Part shown: positions 42,155-53,574 of the stretch, piece by piece
How positions within the stretch are numbered: the stretch's first letter is position 1
Layout: the number at the start of each line of letters is the position of its first letter
Origin: Lycium barbarum
Lineage: Eukaryota > Streptophyta > Magnoliopsida > Solanales > Solanaceae
Length of the DNA stretch: 64,000 nt
Direction of reading: 5' to 3'
Assembly (NCBI RefSeq): GCF_019175385.1
Contig: NC_083342.1
Location: forward strand, 123,442,376-123,506,375
Program-made: the position numbers and the translations under genes
Notes under the pieces: model-generated
What the model was told of the DNA's origin: nothing
Seen by the model: the letters and a program-made list of their open reading frames with translations, nothing else
The model's database searches: none

Positions 42155-45100
42155 ATGGCAGTTTCAAGAGCACTCAGGAGAAGCTTTTCCACTGTTTCTT
42201 CAGAACCATTACGCGTTTGCATCGTGGGGAGCGGACCTGCCGGCTTCTACACTGCCGATAAGGTACTGCTTTCAACTTTCTCATTTTTTCCGATTGACTT
42301 TGTTTTTGAATACTACAATTGACAGATTTTGAAAGCTCATGAGGGAGCTGAAGTTGATATACTTGATCGGTTACCGACGCCATTTGGATTAGTCAGGTCT
42401 GGCGTGGCTCCTGATCATCCTGAAACAAAGGTCTTAATACTTTTATTGTATTTCTTTTTTCGTAATAGTGGTGGCAATAGGACAAGGCCGTTGGTGGGAA
42501 ATACAGGACGAACCCTAAGAGGGGTGGCCAAGGCACAAGTATCTTTTAAAAGTTAATTAGCTCGGCAAAAATTAACATGTAGCCATACAAGTGTGTTTTC
42601 TTATGCCGAGGGTCTACAGGAAACAGCCTCGGTAAGGCCTGCGAACATTCTACCCTCCCTAGACGCCACTTTGTGGGATTTCACTGCGTATTTTGTTTTT
42701 GTTGCTATACAAGTGTGCAAATATGGAAACAGAAGCAGGAAAAAAAATGAATAATCTCCTCTGATAAACCTTTTCTCTTTTTGAGACTTTTTTCAGCTCA
42801 CCTAACACCAGCAACAAACTTTCTGAGGAGTTTTTTTTGTTATGGCGGCTTGAAATTTTTGAACTTTCTTTTTCAATGCATAAGTTTGCATCTTTATATA
42901 TTTGTGTAGTTCTAATAGTACCCCCTCTATTTTATTTTATATGACAATATTACTATTTGGAGAAGGGAACAAATTTTTATGTGACCATCTTAAATACTTT
43001 AAGCTATGGTTGTTTATAGTACTTTTTATATAATCCAATCCAGGTTTGTAAATTTGTCTCCAAAAGATTGAGAATCCCATATCTGAATTCACATTAAAAT
43101 TTAGACTTTGACCCTCATATTGTATACTTCGTCATCCTTTTCTGGAGATAAGGAGTAGTATATTTCTTACTTATAAATAACAAATTACCCATCTTGTATT
43201 TCTCTATAGAGTTAACAAAAAGTATTTTTAAGTGATGAAGAGTATGCTTCAATTTGAGACAGAAAGCAATTATCAAGTAATAACCCAGCAAACAATATCT
43301 TGCTGCACGAACAGGAGCGTTTTAAAATACCGTTTTGGATTTTTTTAAAAATTTACAACTTCCTGATAGCTGCTCTTATTAATGCTTAGTTTACCAGAAT
43401 ACTTGCAACAGATTGTGACGAACCAATTTTCTCGGGTTGCTCAAAATGGACGTTGCTCGTTCATTGGGAATGTGTCGCTTGGAGGCTCCATATCTTTGGC
43501 TGAGCTGCGTGAATTATATGATGCAGTAAGACTCTATACAGTGATGAGGATGCATTTGATTCTCTGACATTTTTTACTTGTCTGGTGCAGTATGTAGTAT
43601 TCACCAGATTCAAAGTTAATATATCATTTTGCAGGTGGTGCTTTCTTATGGTGCTGAAAGTGATCAAGCTTTAAGAATACCTGGGGAAGTATGTATATTC
43701 AAGGGGTGGCTTTGTTGAGTTTCCTTGCTTTATAACTAGTGTCTTAGGAAATAAGTGTTAGTGATGGTGTCATAACAATCAAAAAATATTACTGATGGTG
43801 TCATTTGATCAATCTTCTACCACTAAATTCCTGTTATTTCTTAAAGAGACATAGTTTCTGTTTATCCATCTATCGCTGCATGTCTTGTAGGAGTTGGCTG
43901 GGATATACGCTGCCAGAGAATTTGTTTGGTGGTATAATGGCCACCCAGACTGCAGAAATCTGGCACCAGATTTGAAGAGCTCCGATACTGCTGTTATTAT
44001 TGGTCAGGTATGTCTATATAATGCCCATAATACTATTACATGTGTAGCCAGTGGTCCAACTGTGGTAAAATTGTACTTCTAAGGAACATTACCGATGTTC
44101 ATGGTTTGATTTTGTTGCTATAGATTGTCTCATTGGATAAGTTGCTTGTTTATCTTTTACTAGTAGTATTTATTGAACTTTCAATGACATGTGTATTCCA
44201 CTTCAAAAAAAATATAAAAATAAGCCAATATTTGCTTAAATTTAAACCACAAATTGTGTGCACCCAAAGGTGTGGCCTAGTGGTGAATGAAGCGGGAGGA
44301 AAATCATGAAGTCTCATGTTCAAATCCAAACGGAGGCAAAAAACAATAGGTAGGTTTTTTCTTCCATCTACCTAAGCATTGATGGACAAAGTTATCCGAT
44401 ACCGTCATTAAAAATTCTGGAAAACTCGGACACTACTGTTACTAAAAAAGAAATATTTGCTTAAATATAAAATAGCATAGCGCGTCTTCTTTTGGGTTAA
44501 TAATTATTTTTTTGTTAAAATTAAACTAAACCAATGGAACAAGTCCCTATGCCTCTCTTTTGGGTTAATAATTAGCCTACCAAATGTTTTCCTCTTATCT
44601 CTTTCTGTCTTCATGGTGTTGTATAATTCAATGACAACCAGAGTTATTATGTGGACATCTTATCTCCTAATGTTTAGACTGGAATAAGGGTTAGCTTCTG
44701 GTGTTTAATTAATACTACCTAAAGTATGTTGCTCCACATTGGATGCTTCACTGCATTAATATGCCCATCAACTCATCACTTTATAGTCTGAGTTGTCTAT
44801 TGGGAGATTGGCAAATGCATGACATGTTTGCATCATTTGAAGCAATGTCTTCTCTAGGAAACCACCCTAGAATTTATTTGGTTAGAGCTTTATAAAAGAA
44901 TAGGCACAGTGAAATGTAGCTCCTTGCTAAGTGATTTTTCACTTTTGTTCAGGGAAATGTAGCTCTTGATGTGGCGCGTATCCTTTTACGACCAACTACT
45001 GAATTGGCAACAACTGATATCTCTGACCATGCTTTAGCAGCTTTAAGCGAGAGCTCCATTAGGTCTGCCTTCTGCCATCTGCCATCTGCCATCTGCCATC

Positions 45101-48100
45101 TGCCATCTGCCATCTGCCATCTGCTTTTGTCTTTTTCAATATAAGTGTCATCACATGTTGTAGTTAAATATGTACCATAGAAAAACATGTTGAATTTAAA
45201 TGATGACGCTTATGCTTGAATATTGTCAGAAAAGTGTATTTGGTTGGAAGACGGGGAGCAGCACAAGCAGCCTTCACGACGAAAGAGCTGCGTGAACTTC
45301 TAGGTGAGTTCACAGAATTTTTTGTCTGTCTAAGATTGCTGGTTCCAGTTCCCCCCACGTTCATTCATCATGTTACTCGTTTAACTTTACTCTCGCAAGA
45401 TAATTAGAGCCTAATATTATTTGCACCAGTAATTGGTTTGTTAAATGAAATTTATGTTGCTTCAGGTATCAAGGATCTGTCCATTAAAATTCGACAAGCA
45501 GATTTAAGTAAAACCCCAGCAGATGAGGTATGCCCGCTATCTGTATTACTAGTTCAGGTTCCGTAGGAAATGATGTATAAATGCAAAGCCCTTAAACTTT
45601 ACTGTTTTGTAGCATACTAGCATTATATATTTCACTGCTTTTCTTTAGTGACAAACCCTTAGACCGTTTGAAATATAGAAACTTGCTCCTCCTTTTAGCT
45701 TCAACTACCATATAAAAAAAAAAAGAAAAGCAAATGACGATACAACCACATGATTGAGAGAAAAGGACCTAAATGGTCCATTAACTACATCGATAAGTTT
45801 AAATTTGATCTTTCTGTCTGTGACTTATCTTTCTAAACAGAGAAAGTAAAAGATAAGTAAATAAAGTGCAAGAATGAGAGTAATGTGGGATGCTGGATCT
45901 TGTTGAGGAAAGGAAAACCTATCTGGTTAGAGACTTAGAGTCCCACATTTGTTGATGGTGTGAGTTGTTGTCTTCTTATATAGTATTTGACAAGTCTCAC
46001 TTCCTACAACAACCTCAAGTTAATATGCAATAATAACTGGGTTCATAGTCAAATATTTATAGATATTTAGTAATTCCTTTAATACATATATAATAAGGTC
46101 TAGACAAAAACTACTGGGTTCCCGTTAACCGACATATCGTACTGTTGATCTGCCCCTGTTTCTTGGATATGTTCGGAAGAAGAGTGTAATAGGCTGCTTG
46201 CTGTTGTATGCTGTTTATGTCCCTTTTCTTGTACCCTCTTGGTACAAGAATTTCACTTTGCTTTTATGGTCACTAGTCTTATGCATAACTTTGGTATCTC
46301 CCAAGTTGAATATTCTGTTCTTTTGTTTTGTGTGCAAAGGAAGAATTAAAGAATAACCGGATTAAAAGGAGAATTCATGAACTGCTCTCCAAGGCAGCCA
46401 CTCCGGCAGCTTCCGTATGCAGTCCAGGTCAAAAAGAACTGCACTTTGTTTTCTTCAGGAAACCAGACAGGTTTCTGGAATCAGATTGTAGAAGTGGTCA
46501 TGCTGCTGGTTTGCGGATGGAGAGGACAATTCTTAAAGGTAACTGTATGCTAAAAATTCTTGCCTTTTTTTGTTTCTTTTTGGGGGTATATGTTCCTCAA
46601 TAGATCTGCTCTTACCTTTTGTTCTGTATAATCATTTTAGCATGGACTTGACATTGTCCGATGAGGACTTCTGATGTTAAAATTTCATTGATATGATGGG
46701 GGAATCTTGTATACAAACGCATGTACAACAGTACAAAAGGATTGTTTGATGAGGATTTATGTTTTGTTAGTTGTGCATCTATGTGTTTGTGTAAGTCATG
46801 TATTTGAATGAGTGTATGCTTGTTTGTACATTTTATTTATTGATGTAGTGCTTTTTTTTCCTTTTCATTTTTAGGACCCTTTGTTTTCATGGATATTATT
46901 ATTCACTTGAGATAGAATGTGATAAGTGTATTAGTAATACGTGGATAAGAGCATCTAATATGATTAAGATACTTTTGCGCATTACTTTGTGGTAATGCAC
47001 CATGTGGAGAATCTACAACATATATGATCCTCCACGAAAGTCACCTGATCATTTGTACAAACTGGAACCTCATGAATGGCTAAAAAGAAACTAGAAATAA
47101 AATGGCTATTCCTCAAATGTGCATAACAATCCTGTATGCTCTCTTTTTTCCTTCCTTCCACAGGATTCGCGTGAGTGCTAATGGGGCAACATCATAATTC
47201 ACTGATTTCTCTTCCTATTTCTAAGTTTTCAGTTGGAGAGTGCCTCCGTCACTTATGACCATATATGTCAGATATAGGCCAAGGATATTAATGAAACATA
47301 TTTCTATCCAATTTCAACATATGCTTATACAATGTAAATTCAGTTTTAAATGTAACTAACCATGAGAAAGGCATATGCAATAATTCATCCAAAGGCTTTT
47401 CATTATTACCATTTCTGTACAATAGCGGGTGATTGAGTGGTTGAGGCATAAGATAAGAGTAATTGAATGTAGATTCCAGGTCTGTTTCTTGTTACAACAT
47501 TCAGTATTTGCCCATTACTCCACCTTTGGTGTGCAGGTTAACCCAATACGTGTTTGTGGGCAGTCGCATGCTGCTTGATGGATTAGTCAAGGTCTGTGCA
47601 AGTTGAGTACAGATACTACAATCTACAATACTTGTTTGAAACCAAATTACCCGTTAACGTATGTGTGTCTTTGTGTGTGTGTTTCTGTAGTTCATGCTTA
47701 AAACTCTTCAAAAAAATGTGAAAGACTTGACTTAGTATTTGCAATTATGTCGGAGTTATAATTAATAAGTGTGCATGTTGCAGATCTTGTTCACGAGAGA
47801 TAACTACTTCTAACTCTGAACTTTTTCTTCCTCCAGAAGATGTTGACTCTGGGAAACAGATTGCAGTTGGTACTGGACTTTTTGAAGAAATGGGATGCGG
47901 GTACACTGCTTTAGTTTTCTTTGTTTCCCTGCATTTAAAATCTTTTCTTTCTTAAATGATCTACCAACTCATATAACATGTAAGAAACCGCTTTAGTTCT
48001 ACATTTTATTTCATATTGCTGTGGTGTAGGAAAGCGCTTTTTAATTCCCTTTTTTATTTGCAGCTAAACCTATCTTTTGATTCATTCCCACCATGTTTAA

Positions 48101-49511
48101 CAAAAAAATAAAAAAGAGGAAGAAGACTATAGTAGCTGAAGTGGTGAGATTTGAGGGATAAAGCAAAATCTGAGAAGATACAACTAGTGAGTAGAGTAGT
48201 TTGAAAGCCAGTAGTGGTTCTGTGACATACCAAAAGCGAAAAAAAAAAAGCAGCCCGGTGCACAAAGCATCTGGCGTTAGCAGGCTCCACGGAAGGGCCG
48301 CACCCCAAGGGGCGTGATGTAGACAGCCTACCCGAATGCATTAGTGGCTGCTTCCATGGCTCGAAAAACCTTTAAGTTAGCAGAAAAACCCTTAAGTTAA
48401 AGAAAGTGAGATAAGCCCATTTTTGATAGATTTCTCAACTAAAATTAGGTGCTTAATTGACTCAATGCTATGATGAGGCCTCCCCACGGACCAAGAGAGA
48501 TGGTTTTTATTTGGTTTAATCTTTCCTTTGCTTCTAGCCTTCATAGCCATATATTGCTGGGCCAGTCACTGGTCACTACATCAATAAGCTCTTTTTTACT
48601 TTTCTGCATTCCGGAGCTCTGTACTGAATGTTGATATGTTTTACTGCACTCGTTTGTAGGCTGGTATTGAAGAGCGTTGGTTACAAGTCGATACCTGTTG
48701 ATGGCTTGCCTTTTGATCACCATAAAGGTATGTGATGAAAGCTAAATCATTGCCAATGTGTCGATTGCTCTTACAGCTCTTTGCTTGGATAGATCTCTCT
48801 ATAATTTTAAGCTTCCAATTCTCATATGTATATTCTATTTTAGCGATTGCAAATACTTCCATTCACATTAGTGTTTTTGATTCCATTTTTTATCTCATCC
48901 CTTGGACAAGTGTTTTCATCATTCACATCAACTGCATGAAAGCTTTGGTTGCTGTGTGGTCCATCACTGTTGCTAATTAAATGATCTGGGGCTGCATTTC
49001 CAGGAATTGTTCCAAATATTCAAGGACGAGTGTTAAGCGAAGCTTCTGGAAATGCACAAGTTGAGAAAGGCTTATATGTATGTGGGTGGTTGAAGAGAGG
49101 ACCAACTGGGATAATTGCTACAAATCTTTACTGTGCTGAAGAAACTGTAAGTGCATATCAATCACAAAACCTGTTGCTTTACTATTCCCATCATCATGAC
49201 CAAGGAAATTTTCATTCAGAGCTAGTTGGATTAATTCTATAATATTATAGTTAGCTTTGCTAATTGAGACATAACAGGTTGCTAGCATATCAGAAGATGT
49301 AGTGACAGGAGTGGTAACATCAAGATCTGGCTTATCAAAGCCCGGAAGACAGGGCCTTCTCGAATTGCTTGATAACAGGAACGTGAAAATTGTTCCTTTT
49401 GGTAGCTGGGAAAAGATCGACAATGAAGAGCAAAGGAGAGGGAGTCTGAAAAACAAACCCAGGGAAAAACTTACCAGTTGGCAGGATTTACTAGAAGTTG
49501 CTACCGAGTGA
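42155..49511 (+). CDS. MFDR: NADPH:adrenodoxin (ferredoxin) oxidoreductase, mitochondrial, 483 aa, 13 exons
   Basis: Exons are 42155-42262, 42326-42430, 43412-43525, 43635-43688, 43891-44007, 44953-45062, 45230-45303, 45466-45527, 46340-46538, 47837-47900, 48660-48727, 49004-49146 and 49278-49511. All have GT-AG borders and consistent phase. The short presequence ([16 protein letters not shown]) is followed by the FAD-binding GSGPAG at residues 25-30. The NADPH-binding [11 protein letters not shown] lies at 165-175 and VGRRG at 208-212. The C-terminal FAD-contact block GWLKRGPTG lies at 386-394. The enzyme passes electrons from NADPH to mitochondrial adrenodoxin-type ferredoxin, used in Fe-S cluster assembly and biotin synthesis. 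The length fits plant family members. A transposon ends about 50 bp upstream of the ATG. Introns carry SINEs. Confidence 0.97.
42596..42706 (+). mobile_element. Au-type SINE with 11-bp target duplication (MFDR intron 2)
   Basis: Flanked by atacaagtgtg at 42585-42595 and 42707-42717. The body has gccgagggtct, acaggaaacagcctcgg and ctccctagacgccac, with a degraded TTG tail. The tRNA-like 5' part is missing. Confidence 0.85.
44242..44451 (+). mobile_element. SolS-type SINE with 15-bp target duplication (MFDR intron 5)
   Basis: Flanked by aatatttgcttaaat at 44227-44241 and 44452-44466. It carries A-box gtgtggcctagtgg, B-box gttcaaatcc, ttttttcttccatctacc and an A-rich tail (actaaaaaag). This is the best-preserved SolS copy in the window. 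Confidence 0.9.
45071..45125. repeat. 7-bp microsatellite (TCTGCCA)n
   Basis: About seven and a half perfect units start 9 bp after the end of MFDR exon 6, within the intron. Confidence 0.95.
48250..48366 (-). mobile_element. tRNA-derived SINE fragment (MFDR intron 10)
   Basis: gcagcccggtgcacaaagca, then ggaagggccgcaccccaagg and gcttccatggctcgaa, on the minus strand carry a gagcc.tgg B-box remnant and the widespread plant SINE body. Its terminal motif resembles the fragment at 24413. Confidence 0.6.
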
Positions 49512-50804
49512 TAAAAGTGTGTCCAGGATGGCAGATTTTGCTCACTTGTTGCATGGTAAATCCTGAACTCAATAACTCTTCAGATGTGCTGCATTTGGTT
49601 GGCCCTCGGCATATAGATGATTGACAGTGCATTCTAAGAAAACATGAGAAATTATCAGTTACCTGCTCAATTGCTCTGTTTTGAGCTCTTTGGTCCTGGA
49701 ACCTTCTACTGACATGGTCACAGATTCTAACCAGGTTGAGGCAGATGAGAAGCGTTGTGCTTTTGTGACTTATTCATCATTTGAAATGGAGCACTGTAGT
49801 TGTATTTTAGAAGAAGCTCCGCATATTCAATTTTCATTTGTTAAAGCCTGTTTTCACTCAAATGTAATTGATTTCAGGTAAGGGTATTGCAAGGAAAGAA
49901 TGATCCAAACACACTTGTTTTTGCATTATTTATCTTTGGTTATATAATCATCTTTTGAGCTTATAGTTCAAAATGCGTCCTCTGAAGTGTGCACAAATTC
50001 ATTTATTTATACAAGAGTTTCGTATGTCTAAAGGGTGAAGAAAATCAAAGAGATGAGAACCTTGAGAGTCAGGATTTGCACTTTCAAAATATGGGTTAGC
50101 TTAGAACCATATTTTAGATCTATTCTTGTGTCGAAACTTGAGAATTAGTAACTTCTGTAAACTTGTTTGAGAAACTAGCTTCTCCAAACTCTAAGCCTAC
50201 GAAATAGATCCATGGAGTAGAAAAGGAAAAAAGTACCACACGATATGTTGATATGCTTAGTGGTATATATTTTCAGAGGATAAATACTCACACTAATCCA
50301 AAGGCATGCTTTACGTGGCATTTACTATAAAAGTTACTTGTTTATCAAATGTCAACCCATTCAAGTGCATTTGCTTTTTAAGAGTTTTTTCACTCGTTAC
50401 CCGTAATTCTAGAACCCATAATTCAATGGTGTCTTCACTTAAAATGAGTAAGATGAGGTTCATGGTTAATACTTTTTCGGACATTCTTTATTTTATATAC
50501 GTTCAAACTTTTCTCACTCATCAATTTCAATTTGGTAAGTTGAAAACGAAAAAGATTCAATATGGGAACTACAAGTTGTTCATCTTGAGCGCATTGGTGA
50601 TCTAAGCATTCACTTATGTATGGAATCTAGTTTCCCGCAGTTCATTTTCTTCCGTTTCCTGAGAGAGAATGAACAATAGCATCATAAATTTTAGATTAGC
50701 AAGTATACACTTACACTATACAATAAGTAAAGTGGCTTGTTCAACTAAACCAATTTTAGTGTCTAATTGAGCCTTGACAGTGCAAGACAAAAAGAGTATA
50801 ACAT
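49512..50804. other. MFDR 3' UTR and intergenic sequence
   Basis: The first few hundred bases are probably MFDR 3' UTR. Frames at 49681 and 50306 begin without conserved features and are taken as chance. Confidence 0.4.
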
Positions 50805-50889
50805 GGGGTGGTGGCGCAGTTGGCTAGCGCGTAGGTCTCATAGCTTCTGAGTGATCCTGAGGTCGAGAGTTCGAGCCTCTCTCACCCCA
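50805..50889 (+). tRNA. trnM-CAU: Elongator tRNA-Met (CAT), intron-containing
   Basis: The acceptor stem GGGGTGG pairs with TCACCCC, followed by discriminator A. The D-arm region is gcgcagttggctagcgc. The anticodon CAT is at 50839-50841. A short intron (about gcttctgagtgat) follows one base after it, as in plant nuclear elongator tRNA-Met genes. The T arm is gagagttcgagcctctc. A long T run from about 50897 terminates Pol III. Confidence 0.95.
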
Positions 50890-51312
50890 TAAACCTTTTT
50901 TTTTTTTTTTTTTTTAAATTCTGGCAAATTCCTATTGCATCAGTGCCATCCGGAAACATAAATGACTACTTGTAAACAACTTTCGTTGGTTCAGAAATGT
51001 TAAGCTTTAGACTACAAAAAATCCTTTCGCCCATCATTATAATTTATGAGTATGTCTTCATGCCATGGAAACATCAACTTGTCGCATGCCATGTGGATTT
51101 TACAGGTCTAGAAAATGAGCAGATAAAGAGGTTTAAATGTCTTTGGCGTTGACAACTGTCTTTTGCTACTTTTCCTACTGTTTGCGGAGTGATGCTTAAT
51201 GTGTTATAGTTCTCTCTTTGCTACTTTTTGTGGTTCCTTTAGAAGATTCCAGGAATGACCACTTATTGTGGATTTGCGGTGCCGCTGAATAATTATATTC
51301 CTTGCCGGGTTA
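50890..51312. other. Sequence between the two tRNA genes
   Basis: The start (poly-T, then aaattctggcaaattc) resembles the sequence after the second tRNA gene (aactcaatttggcaaattc). This suggests that an older duplication included both the tRNA gene and its 3' flank. Confidence 0.5.
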
Positions 51313-51549
51313 GAGCCTTTTTGGATGGACATTATGCCTATAAGCTGCAAACAGCTTATAAGCTAAAAAAAATAAGTTGGGGTAGTCTAACTTATTTTTT
51401 TTTGCTTAAAAGCTGTTTTAGATAAGCTAAGCCAAATGGGCCCAATTATTTTTTTGAGCTTATTTTAAGCACAAAATGACTTTAAGCTGGCCAGCCAAAC
51501 ACTCAAAAAAAAACTTATAAACAACTTATAAGCCAATCCAAACGGGCTC
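51313..51549. mobile_element. Tourist-like MITE with TTA target duplication
   Basis: The 237-bp element has terminal inverted repeats GAGCCTTTTTGGATGG and (from the other end) GAGCCCGTTTGGATTGG. It has inner ataagct / agcttat repeats and TTA at both flanks (51310-51312 and 51550-51552). The PIF/Harbinger size of duplication supports a Tourist-type MITE. Confidence 0.85.
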
Positions 51550-51601
51550 TTAGTGGCTTAATGGTAGTATTATAATAGTACAAAATCACAAAATGCACAA
51601 A

Positions 51602-51686
51602 GGGGTGGTGGCGCAGTTGGCTAGCGCGTAGGTCTCATAGCTTCTGAGTAATCCTGAGGTCGAGAGTTCGAGCCTCTCTCACCCCA
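51602..51686 (+). tRNA. trnM-CAU: Elongator tRNA-Met (CAT), intron-containing, second copy
   Basis: Identical to the copy at 50805 except for one base in the intron (gagtaat instead of gagtgat). The anticodon CAT is at 51636-51638. The T run after it (ccccttttttctt) is a shorter Pol III terminator. Confidence 0.95.
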
Positions 51687-52637
51687 TAAACCCCTTTTTT
51701 CTTGAACTCAATTTGGCAAATTCATAGTCATTTGTTTTTTGTTCCTCCAGGATCTGCCTGTGTACATCAAACATATCATACCAAAATTCAATTTAAGCAG
51801 CTGATTCGACTTCTAATTAGCTCTTTATGCCTCAAAATGATGCCCACTCAGGTAGCCCGATACTTGTTTGACGTCCGCCGAACTTCCTTTTTCCCAGTGG
51901 ATATACCAACACCCATGTCAGTCATTCCACTCAAACAACTTTGTCATGTGGTTGTTCAATTTCGAGCTGAGCAAAATACTATAGAGTTTCATATTATATC
52001 CCTGGGTGTTTGCCTGCTGCCAATGAGAGCCAATTTTCCTGAAACTTGTATGTCTTGGATCATTTGCACACAGACAAGGAACGAAAAATTGCATTCAAGT
52101 CTTAGCTTAATCTTGCTCGTCAACACGGGTAGGACTTTTGATTTCCAAGTCATCGAGCCTCTCTCACCCCATAAACCCCTTTTTTCTTGAACTCAATTTG
52201 GCAAATTCATAGTCATTTGTTTTTTGTTCCTCCAGGATCTGCCTGTGTACATCAAACATATCATACCAAAATTCAATTTAAGCAGCTGATTCGACTTCTA
52301 ATTAGCTCTTTATGCCTCAAAATGATGCCCACTCAGGTAGCCCGATACTTGTTTGACGTCCGCCGAACTTCCTTTTTCCCAGTGGATATACCAACACCCA
52401 TGTCAGTCATTCCACTCAAACAACTTTGTCATGTGGTTGTTCAATTTCGAGCTGAGCAAAATACTATAGAGTTTCATATTATATCCCTGGGTGTTTGCCT
52501 GCTGCCAATGAGAGCCAATTTTCCTGAAACTTGTATGTCTTGGATCATTTGCACACAGACAAGGAACGAAAAATTGCATTCAAGTCTTAGCTTAATCTTG
52601 CTCGTCAACACGGGTAGGACTTTTGATTTCCAAGTCA
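51668..52637. repeat. Perfect 485-bp tandem duplication that starts inside tRNA-Met
   Basis: 51668-52152 is repeated at 52153-52637. Both begin tcgagcctctctcacccc (the tRNA T-arm and 3' acceptor strand) and end gatttccaagtca. Both copies translate identically through the repeated segment. The second copy carries only the 3' end of the tRNA. The frames across it start at TTG and show no family. Confidence 0.93.
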
Positions 52638-53574
52638 CAAATATATTCCTTAAACGGTAGAGGAGTTGCTAAAAATGCAGTCCCCTTGGTGGAAATGGTT
52701 CATGATTGGTTATGAGTTATTCTTAAGGGTCCCATACATCATGATCGGAAATGGAGTGCCATAATCCCCGCAGGCCTTCCCTTCTTGTGCTCCACTATGT
52801 TTGGCTGGACTATTCCCCATGAGGGCTATTTGGAAATCGTGGCATAATTGGGAGCACAGACGATATGTATTAAGTGGATGCATCATGTAAGGATAATTCT
52901 ATTTTATTTTATTTTTTATACTGACATAAAAAAATACATAAGAAATGTGCAGTTCCCCTTAAGAGTCCTTTCTTTCTTTATTACCCAGATCATACAGTTA
53001 TCTTACAACTATGTATACTTCCCATACCCAGGGTCCCTTCACAGACCATCTGCAGAGATGGCATTACGCTATCTTTCAAAGGCGGAGCTGCCAAACCAAC
53101 ATTACAGAGATCTCTCTCTTTGAATAATAACTGAATAGAAATGTTATATCACAGATTGAAAGCAGGTAGTACAACATTCCTACTGACCGCCTAAGGTATA
53201 CAAACCTGACCTGATCTGATCATCTACCCAACTGTCAACAGTACCCAATACAGAGATATCAACATCGAAAGATATTTATGCTCTCAAATGACCCAACAAA
53301 CCTAACAAACTCAGGTCACTATTATTAAGTGAGCGAAGTGCAAATAGCTATCAGCCTCGAAATCTGATCTGCACAGGCACTAAGCAAACCCTCTTGATGT
53401 AGCACCAAAACCTTGAAATTTTGAACAATGATTAACTAGCTCGTCCAACTTTTATTAGAGCAAAACTGCAGCGTGAAGCCATGTTTTTGCCGCAAGACCT
53501 AACCTACATATAACTCTTCTTAAAAACCCTACACTCTGCAGTGTGTGCATGTTGGCCGAGGTAATTAACCAATG
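52638..53574. other. Intergenic and 3' UTR of the coiled-coil gene
   Basis: No gene is supported. About 53130-53574 is probably the 3' UTR of the minus-strand gene. The 91-codon frame at 52848 has no family features. Confidence 0.4.

Noticed and set aside
51702..52660. Two nearly identical frames of 162 and 157 codons that could be duplicated genes
   Set aside because: They arise from the 485-bp tandem duplication, start at TTG, overlap the tRNA terminator region and show no family features.
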